The notes beneath the pieces are model-generated. The model was not told the DNA's origin. It did no database searches and saw nothing but the letters and a program-made list of their open reading frames with translations. From Cynocephalus volans (taxonomy: Eukaryota > Chordata > Mammalia > Dermoptera > Cynocephalidae): a stretch of 64,000 nucleotides of DNA. Every line of letters begins with the position of its first letter. Position 1 is the first letter of the stretch. Both the position numbers and the translations under genes were made by a program. Shown piece after piece: positions 25,001-38,586 of this stretch. The stretch lies in NCBI RefSeq assembly GCF_027409185.1, contig NC_084471.1, positions 6,726,535 through 6,790,534 on the forward strand, in the 5' to 3' direction.

Positions 25001-25110
25001 TCAGCTCGAGGTGCCGTGGGCCGCCCCGTCCGCGCTTGCTTTCAGCTTGTGTTTGGAAAACAGGGCGTAGAGCACCCGCAGCGTGCTCCTGCTGTCCTTG
25101 TCCACAATGT
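25001..25110 (-). CDS. PARVG: PARVG terminal coding exon 12
   Basis: This exon encodes residues 296-331 ([20 protein letters not shown] then a divergent [16 protein letters not shown] tail) and the TGA stop at 25003-25001. The acceptor is GCCCGCAG. The STLRVLY core is shared with the PARVB last exon in this window. The 3' UTR continues below 25001, but I see no AATAAA or ATTAAA on the minus strand before the L1 at about 23460, so the transcript end is unplaced. Confidence 0.95.
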
Positions 25111-28100
25111 CTGCGGGCCAGAGGGCAGGAGTGAGCTGGTCAGGCCTGGGTGGGAGGGTGACCAACCGTCCAGGTTTGCCCGGGACTGAGGACTTTCCTG
25201 GGATGTGGGACTTCCAGAGCTAGCACAGGGAGAGGCCCTGGCAAACCGGGACAGCTGGTCACACTAGGCCTGAGCCCCAGTGCCTACCACATGACCCTGC
25301 CTGCCTCTTCTTCCTGTCCCATCCTCCTGTGCACCCGTCCGTGGTGCCCCCCAACACAGCAACTCCTCGGGGTCTGGCTTCTTCAGACAGCCTGTCCCCA
25401 GGGACCTTGGCCCCCCACCCCACATTCCACTGGGGCAGGTGGAAGCGGCAGCTGCAGTGCCCCCTCTTAGGAAACCTGGGCAAGCCAGGTAAGGAGGCCC
25501 AGACCACATCCGCTCATCTGCCCCCCCGCCCCGCCCTGCACCCCGTCTGTGACCCTCGCCCCAGTTACAGGCCGCAGTGCCCACGCCTGCCAGGCACTCA
25601 CCCTCAGGGCTGATGGGGTAGCTGAGCAGGCCGTCGTCCTTCAGCATTTCCAGGGCCAGCGTGACGTTGTGCAGCTGAAACAACAGGGTCCCATCAGGTG
25701 TGGCAAAGCGAGGCGGCCCCAGCCCAGGCCCTGAGCCCCGAGGGCCAGCCCATCTCATTACCCGTGATGTCAAAGCATGTCAGCCCAAATGCCAGCCCCC
25801 ACAGACGGGGAGCTCACTCCCTCACATGAGGGGTCTGCAGCACTCACAGGCCTTGCTCTGAGCAGGCGCCACACACTTGGCACATGTGTGCATCAAAGGG
25901 CACCTCTAGTGGGAAAGGTAGTCACTAACGCTGGAGGAAGGGGACCAGGGAAAACCTCCTGGTGAAGGTGACACCTGGTGGTGAGTCCTGCAAGGTGAGG
26001 GTCTTAGCCAGGGAAAGGAGCAAGAGTTCATGGATGGAACAGACCCCCTCAGAAACAGCTGAGTTTCCATGGGCAACGCACAGTTAGGAAACTGAGACTC
26101 AGAGTGGCCAAGGGCTCATCTGAGCTCACGAGATAGAAAGTGCCAGAACCAGGTCTGTCTCACTTTGACGCCCATGCAAACCAAGTTGGAGACTGGAGGA
26201 GCTACCCCTGCCCAGGTGGCTGTCGTCTCAGCCACCCCTCTCCTTGGGCTGGACCCTCAGACATGACTCCCTGTAAAGTGGAGAGTTCCCCGGCATAAGT
26301 CATGACCACCTGGGGTCAGACTCCAGCTCGGTCACTGCCACCCGGACCCCCTCGCTTACCTGCAAAGGGGGCTTCCCCAGTTCTCCGAGTTCCCCCAGTG
26401 CCTTGCTATGGGGTACTGGTGGGAGCCCAGAGCTCTGCCTGCCCTTGGCTCAGACACACCCTCCCTCAGTGGGGTCTCCTCGCTTTTCATTTTTAGGTTC
26501 TCCCTCAGGTCCCAGATACAACCAAAGTAGACCCCTGCCCTTCTCCCTGGGGCAGCAAACTGGTGTGGTGGAAAGACAGCAAGTGGATTAAAGCAGGACA
26601 AACCCCCAAATTGCAAGTGGATTAAAGCAGGACAAACCCCCTCAGACAGGTCCTTCCTTCAATGGTCTCAGAGATCCACTGTGGGCGCTGGACATCCCAG
26701 CCTGGTGGCCAGCCAAACCTGGTCCTGCTCCCTCCCCATCTGCCAGCCATCCTAGCCCCACTTCATGCTTCCAACAGGCCAGGTAGTTCCCATGGCAACC
26801 CGGCCAGGGGCCAAGAGGCCAGCTGGCTGAGCATCAGATGAGCAAGGCCAAGCAAGGCTCATCGGGGACTCCAGCCCTGCCCAGGCCACCTCTGGTCACT
26901 GCCTGGTGGGTCTGGGCCGGAGGAGGTGGGACCTGGCTGGGATGTGTATATACTGTCCCCCACCCCTGCCCTAAGTGTATGACCTCAGACAAGTCACATA
27001 TCCTGGCTGGGTCTCAGTTTCCTCATCTGTACAGTGGGAATAACATCTGCCAGCCTGCCTCTTCAAGGCTGCCATGTGGATCAGCTGTGATGGTGAACAC
27101 AGAACTGAAGTCACAAAGCAAGATCTGAAGGTGGGGACGGTGAAGGTGCAGCAGCCAGGAGGCAGGTGAGCAGAGTCCTCCACTACCTGGGAGTGTTGTG
27201 GGTGGGGCATTGAAGGGACAGAGCTGTTGAAATGGGGGGTAGGTCCAAGATGTAAAAGACAGCATGGGCGAGGCTGGACCACTGGCCCAGCAGGCTGTGC
27301 CCTCTCTAGTTGGTCAAGAAGAGGAAACCAAGGCTATCGCACAGTGCCCATGCTCCCAAGCAGGTGGGCACACCTCTGCGGAGGTCCAGACCAAGGTAGG
27401 AGGAAATCTCAGGGCGAGCAGTCCAGAGCTCCACCGCTTGCTCCTGTTACTGTGTCCCCAAGTCTTCCCCCGAGGCCAGGACATCCTGGGACATGAGGAT
27501 TGCAATTGTTGACTTTGTCCATATTCTCATCATGAACATTATTTGCAGACTGATCGTCACAGAGTAAATGTCACAGTGAGAACCAGACACGGAGCCTCTG
27601 GACTCAGCACCGTGCTCTCCCGCCTTGAAGCCCTGCCTCTGACATACGGATGGGCCGGCATCTCCTGAAGCACAATCCAGGATGGAAAGGGAGAGGGTGT
27701 CTGTGGCCAAACAGTTTTGGAAACTGTCGGGTTAAACAGAGCAATCTGGAAGCCTCTGCTGCAGGACTTCTCGGAGACTTGAACTTGTTAGTGTGCATCA
27801 CAAACCTTCAAGACTGCATGTTTCCCCAGCTTGTTTGACCATAGAACCCATTTGTCACAGAGCACCTCGTGGGCCCAGTGCGTTGAAAACCCTTGGTTCA
27901 TTCAGTCATTTAAGTAACATTTATTGAGCATCTGCTCTGTGCTGGCCGTACACCAGGAGCCAAACACTGGCCAGCTCTGTGCCCGTGTGCAGCTATATGC
28001 TTCGGAAATCGCTGCTGGCCACCCAAACGGTCCCATTTGCTTCTGCGTGTCGTACTTGTTCTCAACGATGGTCAGTCTGAGCCGGGACGTTCTCCCAGGA

Positions 28101-31100
28101 AGAGCTGTCCCCGGCTCCAGAACCTTCTCACCATGCTCTACCCGAAGTACCATTTTTCTTCCGGGCACGGTTTGAGATAATGAAGTAGAAACTACCCGGC
28201 TCCACGGAGTGGAGGGAAGGTTACGGCCCGGGAGGACCCGCTCAGATCCTCCTGGGGAGAAATAACCGACCGTGGGAGGAAGCAGACATTCCTGGCTCGG
28301 GTGGTTTGATTTCTGCAGAGCAGCTGATCACCTCTCTCCCTGTGTCCCTAACTTCCATTCCCTTAACGAATGACAATCTCGCATAAACACCCCTGGCAAG
28401 CAAGGTCTGATCATGAGAAATCCAATTTCGAGAGGCTACTCTGCCGAGATAACCATTCGGCAGGTGCCCGCCTTCCGCAGGGCTGCTGCTCCCGCCTCCC
28501 CAGCTGACGACTTCTTCAGCATTTTTATACGTTCCCGCCGCTGAGATGTCCCACAACACGCTGTAAAGATTCATTCCTGGGTTCTGAGCGCAGAGGCTGT
28601 TGCTTCTCCCCACATCTAATCTGGCTTGCGTTCAGAAGCAGGTTCTAAAATCAGGGATTCTGTAAGCTGCATCCACCTTCAAGTTGAGAGCGCCCCGCTG
28701 CCTGGGAGGGCAAGACCACGCCACTGAGGCCCGTGTCTCCAGGGTGGCCAGGGAGGACGGCAGGCTGAGGTCAGCAGCCGTCCTGGTGGGAGACTTGAGG
28801 GGTCCTGGACAAGCCCCTCAGCCTCCCGAGCCTCAGTTGCCCTCCCGTAAGATGCAGATACAGCCGTGCCCCGTCCCCGCCCGTGCAGGGCTGTGGACGG
28901 AGGATGACCTGGGGTAAAGGCCGGTGAGGCCAGGTGTTAACCCCAAGGGAATGTGAGAGGAGCCATGATTCAGGGCTCGCGAAAGGCTGACCCCTGGGCA
29001 GGCAGCTGGGAAGCCAACAGGAGAGAACGGCCTGGGCGGAGGCCATGCGAACGGCTGTGGCCAGGGGTCTGGGGGCAGGAGGACGGTATGTGGCTGGGGG
29101 TGGGCAGGGCTGACCACTCTGGGCCTGGAGTGCTGGGGGCACCTGGGGGGAGGCTCTGCGTGAAGCCTTGGACAGGCAGGGGCTGGGGTGCGGGGAGGAG
29201 AGGGACCTGGATGAGCCCCAGGTGGGGAGAGTCTGATGGGGGTCCCCTGGGGGAGACCTAGACTGCAAGAGGCCTGATCCGGCACCGGGGCCGTGGGCTC
29301 CCTCCCTCCCCGGGGAGGCACTGGTGTGTGAAAGGGGACAGAAACCTTTCCCTCCCTAGAAACAGCCCCAAAGGCTGGCCCTGAGAATGGACATCCGGCC
29401 CTGCCTGGCGTTCTGCCTCTTTAGAAAAAGCCTCACTGCTGCGCAGAGATAAAGCCTCACTCCTGCCCTGGGCCATGGGGACCCTGGTGTGGGCAGAGAT
29501 AAGCTGGCCGCCTGAGTCCTGGGCAGACCTCCAGAAAGCCTCTAGGGTCACCCCCTGGAGGGCTGACGTCTAGGGTGCGGGGCAGGACAAGGAAACCAGG
29601 GACCATGTGGCCCTCCGGGCTCCCACTGGGATAGGTCGCCAAACTCTTGTTACCCGTGTGGCCTGAGGGGCGGACGTTGAGTTGGTGGTGGAGCCAGAAG
29701 CCAGGCCTCTCACGCAGCAGGGAGCATCCTTCCCTCTGCCAGACAATGGATAAATCTCTGCCTCCTGCAGGCCTCAGTTTCCTCATTTGGAAAGTAGGGA
29801 GAATCTCTCGCCTCCCTGGGCAGGTCTACCGTGTAGAAAGCGCATTCCCAGCAGGGGAACAGCCTGTGCGAGGGCCCAGAGGTGGGAGAGTGCCTTGAGC
29901 TCAAGGAACTGCACAGCCCTATACGGGGGCCTGGCCAGGAGCTGGAGAGGCGCTGAGGGCTTCACGTGGGGCAGGGGTCTCCCCGGGTCGCTTCTACCTC
30001 CCCTCTTCACCCCCTCTGCTTCCTCATCCTCCCCGTCCCTCTTCCTGTCAGGCCACAGCCCCTCCCTCCAGCCCACCAACCTCCAGGCTCCCTCCCATCT
30101 CCTGCAGCCAGATGGACCACGGACACCTCCCTGAGACATTCCTGTTGTCACCCCCCTGAGCCTTTGCTGACACTGTTCCCTCCTCTCCAGGTGCCTTTCC
30201 TGTCAACTCTGCAGACCAAACTCTCACCAACTTCCTGTGTCACCTCTGATACGATGCCTCTCCTGACTTCTTTATTTATTTAGATTATTTTAACCACTCT
30301 TTCAGGTCCCCCCTGTGCCTCATGCACCAGGAACCAGCACACCATTGTGGCCCTGGAAGACCACACAGCATCGGGAGCACAGTGGGTGTAGATTGGAAGG
30401 TCCTTCAAAGCAGGAGCTGTGTTGGATTGTCTTTATGTCCCACACAGCCCAGGGCCTGACACCAAACAGGCCCTCGGGGAATGAGGGATCAGGTGCATGG
30501 GTGGGTGGGTGGGGGGATGGATGGACCAACAGGCAGATGGATGGATGGATGGATGGCAGACGTATGGACAAACTTCCCTCCACCCTTTACTTCCCCTAGA
30601 AGTGAATGAACAAACACTGGCTGTGCCAGTTCCATAGGTCTGTCCACCCAGAGGCAGAACAACAAGGGAAATCTTTGGAAAACTTACCATTTCCACAGGA
30701 GAGCTGGGAGTGAGGTAAAATTCCTTTAAATGCAGGAAGAAGCCTTCCAGTTGTCCAATCAGCAAAAGTAAGATGACCCCATCTGCAAACTACAGAGGCA
30801 GGGGCTGGGGGCCCAGGTGCGGGAGGGGCTGGAGCCAGAGGGCCAGCAGGCCCCGCTCAGCCTCTCACAGCCGTGTGGCCCTGAGGAAGCGGCACGACCT
30901 CTCTGAGCCTCAGGTTTCTTCTTGAGAAACGGGAACGACACTCCTGACCTCTCAGGGTTGTTGAAAACAGCAGGTATAAAGCAGTTACAGGCTGCCTGGT
31001 ACATGGTGCGTGTTCAATACAAAGAGCTATTTCTAAACTTGCTGTGGGGTAGCCTCATATCAGTTTGTAAACACATACCGTTCCACAAGCTATGGACGCA

Positions 31101-34100
31101 CAGGAGAAAAGAGAGTTAAGTGTAGAATTATCCCACCAGGAAAAGGCAGAGAACAGTGCACCGGGCTCATCTTGCTGGCTGCCCCATTAATATTTCTGTC
31201 TGTTCTGTCTGTGTGTTCAGAGATAAAACCATCATCCCTGCCACCAGCACATCATATGCTAATATAATCCTATTGAATCTCTTCAAAGATACAAAACACA
31301 AGATTGGATATTGGAGGAGAAAGCGCCCCTAGAAGTCCTTAATGGAATTTCCTCATATTAAGTCTGTTCTGACATTATTAGTTTGGCCTGAAATGTTTTT
31401 TGCAGATATTCCCTGGTAATACAACAGGAATACCGGGGGCTTCGGCATCCCTTCTGTTCAAGTGTCTAAATAGCATCCTTGCGGGCACCACTGTCCTCTG
31501 AATGCATTATTTTACCAAGAGAAAAATGAAACAGGCGGTATGTAAATCCAAGGAACCATCCTGTTTATACCCATAGAAAATATAATAAACCACAAATCTA
31601 CCACTTACTGGGTGTCCACATGTGCCAGGTACTAAACACCCGGTTGCTTAGCGTCTCATATATCATGATTCTGTGGAGCTGGTATCCTGGCACCCATTTT
31701 ATAAGAAGAGCCTGAGGTTCAGAGAAGCCTAGTAACTCACCCAAGGTCACGCAGCTCATGTGGAGGTGGTCGTAAGTGGCAGAGGCGGGATGGAAACACA
31801 TGTGTATCTGGCTTTGGAGTCTTTTATTTCTACCCCGCCATGTCACCACACCGTATCACGCACAAACCTCTCTCGTGGCCGCTATGCAAGTTGGTTGGGA
31901 GCACAGATTCTGGCCCCAGCTGCCTGGATATAAATCCCAGGTCCAGCACTTAATCACTGTGTGACTTTGGACACGTTAATCAACCTCTCTGTGCCTTAGC
32001 ATTCTTGTCTGTAAAATGCGATAGTATCAGTTCCCACACCAGAGCATTGCTGGGAGGATTCTCTGAGTGAATGTACGGAAAGCACTTTGCTCAGGGCCTG
32101 GCACCTAGTGAGGGCTTTATTGGTTGTAGGTACCAGGCACGGGAGTATGAGACCCCACCCCTCCTTGGCGAATGCCCATCCAGAGGGTGTCTAAGAGGTC
32201 GGCAGCTCTCGCTAAGATTGTCATAAACTGTTCAGGCCATCTACGACCAGACCACCCCCCGCCACACAGCAGAACTCGGGTGGCCCGATGCCTACACCAC
32301 CACGTCTAGTTGAGGCCACCTGGTGTCCAGAAGGCTCCATGGCCACCCTGAAGACCCAGGCTGGCGGTGACCTTCTCTACACCTCTGTACCCCCGTCTTG
32401 AGGGAACACTGGGGACATGGCACCACTGTGGAAAGCTGTGGCTGACTGTGCAATGCTGATGCCCCCTGATTCTGTTCCTGCCCCCTGGGAGAACTGGGCT
32501 TGGGTCAGCTGTGTGGGCTGAGCTCCTGGGTTGCTGGTGACAGACACAGAACCCATAGTCAGCAGGGCCACGTTGGCACCTGCGGCAATGTCTGGCACAG
32601 GGCACAGGCCTAATAAACCTGTTTGAGTGAGCACCATTGCGTCGGGAAGACTCATATGCTTTGCGGCTCAGTGTCTGAGAGTCTCAGGTTAATTCTGAAA
32701 AAATGTATAACGATGAAAAAGCAATAACAGCAGAGATGACTCCAGCCTTGTAGAGCACTACCATGGTCACTGCGCGTGGGATCCCCACAGTGTCCCCCAC
32801 GGGTGACGCTGCCTGCCAGCAACACCCCCCACTGGAGAGGAGGACCCCAAGGCTTCGAGAGGTGATGCTCCCACACAGCCACACGGCCAGTTCCTGGGGC
32901 CCTGTGGAATCCTCTTTCCTCCCCGCACCCAGCAGCCCTTCCCTGCCGGGGACCCCACAAGAGTCCCTACCTGGGTGTCCAGATTCTGCACGGACAGGCC
33001 CAGGCGGCCCAGCTTCTGGTTGACAAAGTCCATGATGGCCTAGCCAAGGAGGAACAAGGGCCCAGCCCCAGGGGCTCTGGTTTGCAACCTTCCTGTCTGG
33101 GGTGACAGAAAGCCCCCTGACCCCCACCCCACACACAGCAGGCATGGAGCGAGGGCCCATTCCTTCCCCTATGCCCCTGGAGACACAGCGCAGGTGGGCA
33201 GTGGGTGGGTGGGGGGGCCAGAGAGCCACTGAGAGCTTTAATCTGTCCTACCTCTTTGACGGCGTTCACTTTCTCTGGAGCCAGCTTAAATAATTCATCA
33301 AAGACGTCCTCTGCAGACACAGACCCAAAAAACACCTCATTACGATGCTATTACCTTTGTGCCACACAGGGAATTTTTCCACAAAAGTTTCTCAGAATAA
33401 CCCATCCAGAGGGAGTTTTCTATCACGGTTCTTGAATAAAATGGGACTGGGTTTGAGTCACTGCTCCCCTGGCTGTGTGGCCCAAGGGAAATATCCTCCC
33501 CTCTCTGTGCCTCAGTTTCCTCCTCTATAACGTACAGCTGATAATACTTTCTAGGTGGAGTCATTGCAGAAATCAAATTTGACAGCAGATAATACACAGG
33601 CTTGCATGGTGACTGGGCACACAGTAGGACTTCAGTAAACAGCTGTCCTTTCTGCAGCGTCCTTTCTGTGACCGTGCCTGCTCAGCCACCACCCCTCCAC
33701 TGGGAGCTGGCCCTCCTTCCACCCAGGTCCCCGCTCCACTCCACAGGTCCTGGGAGCTGTGCCAGCTCAGGGTTTCTGGAGTGCAGAGTGAGGATGTGGG
33801 GCCCTCCCAGAGCATCTGACCCCGCAGTGTGCAGAAGGCCAGCTCCCTCAGCAGCTGAGTCACTGCTGTGGGCCTGGGAACAGAAGGGGCATCTTGGTGC
33901 CTCAGGCCCTGGGTCCTCAGATTCACGCCCTTTGCGCCCAAGCTGGGTTCCTGTTACTTGCAGCTAACGCACCTCCCATGGGAACACCGGTCCTCAGACA
34001 CTGAACAACCCAGACTGGCCTGAGTTTACCTTTGATTTCTGCCATGCAGCAGCTGTGTGACTCTGAGAAGTCACTTCACCTCTCTGTGCCTCAGTTCCCT

Positions 34101-37100
34101 CATTCATGAAGAGGGAGGTCACACGAGATAGCAGCATGCACATTAAAATGCCCCATAAACCAGTAAACATGGCAGAAACACCATTGTCCCCTCCAGACCT
34201 CCCAGCCTGTGGTCAGGGAAACTGTGTCACTAAAGGAGCCAGGAAACAAGAGGCAAGTATGTTCTCAGAAGACGCCCTGCCCTGTGTCTATGCAACAGCC
34301 ACCCTCATGCTCTTCTCCCTGGGCAGCTCCCCATGTCCTCAGGCTGCCTCCCCCCACACAGACACAGACCAGCCCTCCCTGCTCCTCCCCTCCTTCCACC
34401 TCCTATTCTGCCCCCCTCAGCCCTGTTCTCAGAAGCCCCTCACAGGTCATTATTTCTACTTCTGTGGGTGAGGTGCCCCCCGTAACACTCCCTGCCCACA
34501 CAGCTCTGTGTCCTTAGTGGGGAGGGTGCGGGGAGAAAAAATAGTGTTAGGATGGATGGATGGAGGATGGATGATGGATGGACGGATGAATGGAGATGGA
34601 TGGATGGACAGATAGATGGACAGATGGATGGATGGATGGAGGATGATGGATGATGGATGGAGGGTGGATGGACGAATGATAGATGGACGGACAGATGGAT
34701 GGATGGATGGATGGATGGATGGATGGATGTGTGGTTGGTGGATGGATGAGCTGGTGGATGGATGCATGGATAGATGGATGGATGGATGGATGGACGGATG
34801 GATGGATGGATGTGTGGTTGGTGGGTGGATGTGTGGTTGGTGGATGGATGAGCTGGTGGATGGATGTATGGATAGATGGATGGATGGATGGACGGATGGA
34901 TAGATGGATGGATGGATGGATGGATGGACGGATGGATAGATGGATGTGTGGTTGGTGGGTGGATGTGTGGTTGGTGGATGGATGAGCTGGTGGATGGATG
35001 GATGGATAGATGGATGTATGGATGGATGGATGGATGGACGGATGGATAGATGGATGGATGGATGGATGGACGGATGGATGGATGGATGTGTGGTTGGTGG
35101 GTGGATGTTTGGTTGGTGGATGGATGTATGGATAGATGGATGGGTGGACGGATGGATGGATGGATGTGTGGTTGGTGGGTGGATGTGTGGTTGGTGGATG
35201 GATGAGCTGGTGGATGGATGTATGGATAGATGGATGGATGGATGGACGGATGGATAGATGGATGGATGGATGGATGGACGGAAGGATAGATGGATGTGTG
35301 GTTGGTGGGTGGATGTGTGGTTGGTGGATGGATGAGCTGGTGGATGGATGGATGGATAGATGGATGGATGGATGGATGGACGGATGGATAGATGGATGGA
35401 TGGATGGATGGATGGACAGATGGATAGATGGATGTGTGGTTGGTGGGTGGATGTGTGGTTGGTGGATGGATGAGCTGGTGGATGGATGTATGGATGGATG
35501 GATGGATGGACGGATGGATAGATGGATGGATGGATGGATGGATGGACGGATGGATGGATGGATGTGTGGTTGGTGGGTGGATGTGTGGTTGGTGGATGGA
35601 TGTATGGATAGATGGATGGGTGGACGGATGGATGGATGGATGTGTGGTTGGTGGGTGGATGTGTGGTTGGTGGATGGATGAGCTGGTGGATGGATGTATG
35701 GATAGATGGATGGATGGATGGACGGATGGATAGATGGATGGATGGATGGATGGACGGAAGGATAGATGGATGTGTGGTTGGTGGGTGGATGTGTGGTTGG
35801 TGGATGGATGAGCTGGTGGATGGATGGATGGATAGATGGATGGATGGATGGATGGACGGACGGATGGATGGATGGATGTGTGGTTGGTGGGTGGATGTGT
35901 GGTTGGTGGATGGATGAGCTGGTGGATGGATGGATAGATGGATGGATGGATGGATGGATGGATGGATGGATGTGTGGTTGGTGGGTGGATGTGTGGTTGG
36001 TGGATGGATGAGCTGGTGGATGTATGTATGGATAGATGGATGGATGGATGGATGGATGGATGTGTGGTTGGTGGGTGGATGTGTGGTTGGTGGATGGATG
36101 AGCTGGTGGATGGATGCATGGATAGATGGATGGATGGATGGATGGACGGATGGATGGATGGATGTGTGGTTGGTGGGTGGATGTGTGGTTGGTGGATGGA
36201 TGTATGGATAGATGGATGGGTGGACGGATGGATGGATGGATGTGTGGTTGGTGGGTGGATGTGTGGTTGGTGGATGGATGAGCTGGTGGATGGATGTATG
36301 GATAGATGGATGGATGGATGGACGGATGGATAGATGGATGGATGGATGGATGGACGGATGGATAGATGGATGGATGGATGGATGGACGGATGGATAGATG
36401 GATGTGTGGTTGGTGGGTGGATGTGTGGTTGGTGGATGGATGAGCTGGTGGATGGATGGATGGATAGATGGATGGATGGATGGATGGACGGATGGATGGA
36501 TGGATGTGTGGTTGGTGGGTGGATGTGTGGTTGGTGGATGGATGAGCTGGTGGATGGATGCATGGATAGATGGATGGATGGATAAATGGATGGGTGCATG
36601 AACAGCTGGCCAGACCAACTGACCAAGGAATAGATGTATGAAAGAAGTAACACGTGGATCAGTCCACTGATTGCTGAACAGCTCTGTCACATGAGCAGCA
36701 GCCACATTATTGAACACTCACTGTTGAGCACTCACCATGTGCTAAACACATTTACAAATCATTTCCTTTAAGCCTCACCACCAATTTAAGAGGTGCTTGC
36801 CATTATTAACCCCATTTGCCATATGAGGAAACTGAAGCACAGACAGACAGGTTAAGACCCTTGTCCAGGCTCATGTGGCTAATGAGTGAGAGAATTAGCA
36901 TTTGAACCTGGGCCTTGTGGCATGAGAGCCCACACACTTAATGACTCCACCATTGCTGCCTATATGGATTATAAATCCCTCTCCCCAAAGGAACAATATC
37001 CTGAGAAGGCGCAGACAGCCCTCTGGACAGACAGACAGACAGACAGACAGAGGAGAACAAATGGATAAGAACAAGGCTTGAGATAAACCAGCAGCCCACA

Positions 37101-38553
37101 GGGAAATGAGCGAGAACACCAGCAATTAAGCCTTCATCCCTACACATCCGCACCAACACACATCAGAAAGTAAAAGGGTTCATCAAATTATGAAAGTACT
37201 CACTCGGAGGTTGGTCCTTGTCTATGCTAAAGGGGACATTGTGGAGGGAAAAGCAAACACGTGGTTAAAAAAAGTCTGCAGACCCACATGACAAGACTCA
37301 GTGCTGGCACAGCTGCAAAGAGACTGGCGAGCCCATCTTCGCAGCAGCTTTGCAGGCAGGGCAGGTGACAGGTGGGGGCGTTGTGGAAAGCAAAGGGCAA
37401 AAGGGGGCTTGGACTCTCCTGAGGCTTCCACACCTAGGGGCATTCAGATTTTGTGGTTTTTGTAGTTGTGCTTTATTCCAGGTGTGTTACATCCTGCATA
37501 CAATGAAGCACACAAATCATTAGCTCACAGCTCGTGCACTTTTACGTACACACACCTGTGTGGTCACCAACTCCGTAAGATACAGGACCTTCCAGCCCCA
37601 GTGTGCCTTCCTCTCCCATCGCTCCCCACCCCCTGCACACAGAGATGAGCACGGCTTGGCTTTCTCTTGCCATCAATAGGTTTTGCCTGTACTAGAAGTT
37701 TATGTCGATGAAAACATACAGTATATCCTCTCTTGTGTCCATTTTCACTGTTTTTGAGTGAGTGATTTTTCTCTGATTTTGTTATTAGATTTTCAGCCCC
37801 ACCCCCACCCCACAGAAGCAAAGGTTTCTGGGTCCTGAGCAAGCCAAAGCTCTCTGACCATGGCCCTTGAGAAGGGAGTCGGACCAACTGGGGGTGGAGA
37901 CCAGCAGGCTGAGACACTGGCCCAGGGCTTGGCACAAAGGCCATTGCTGCCAGGAGGACAGAGGTCCCTCTGCAGCTCCCGCAACTTTGCAAGGACAGAG
38001 AAACATTCTGCTTGCACCAGAGAAAGGCTCTGTGATTCACTGGATAGAGACTGCATCCCAAACCCAGGGGCCCCCCACCCCAGGGAATGGAGAAGCATGG
38101 CCAGGAGGGGACAGGCAGGGACCTGGAGCAGGGCCTGTGAGACGGAAGGGCTCCTGGGTGCTGCAGCAGGACGGAGGGGTCAGTGCGGCCCTTTGGGGGG
38201 CTGAGAGGAAGCCAACAGCATGTGAGGGCCCTCCCCGTGGAGGTCGGCAGATCTGCCCCTCACTCCCCCCGCCCCAGGCCCGGCGCCCACACCTGCACAC
38301 CCCAGCCCCTCACCTGCATTCGGTGAGCTGTTCCACCGACTTCTCTGACTTCAGACCACTCTTGGTGCTCTAAGAAAGAAAAAAGGGGAAGAAACTGAGT
38401 AATCCCGGAAAACTCTGGGGCCCACGTCCACCATTGAAAAAGCCTGTGGCGGCCAAACAGCACCAAGGGATGAATGAATGAATGAGTGAATGAATGAAGT
38501 CACTTCTAATTTATACAAGAACCACAGGACTGCTTGGTGGAGACTTTTAATCG

Positions 38554-38586
<33 letters not shown>

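Noticed and set aside
34549-36597. CRISPR-like spaced repeats
   Set aside because: The spacers are themselves GGAT repeats, the spacing is irregular and the host is a mammal.
34440-36717. Minus-strand open frames of 737 and 753 codons rich in His-Pro-Ser-Ile
   Set aside because: A four-base repeat read in threes gives the same stop-free four-residue cycle in every frame. The tract is an intronic minisatellite.
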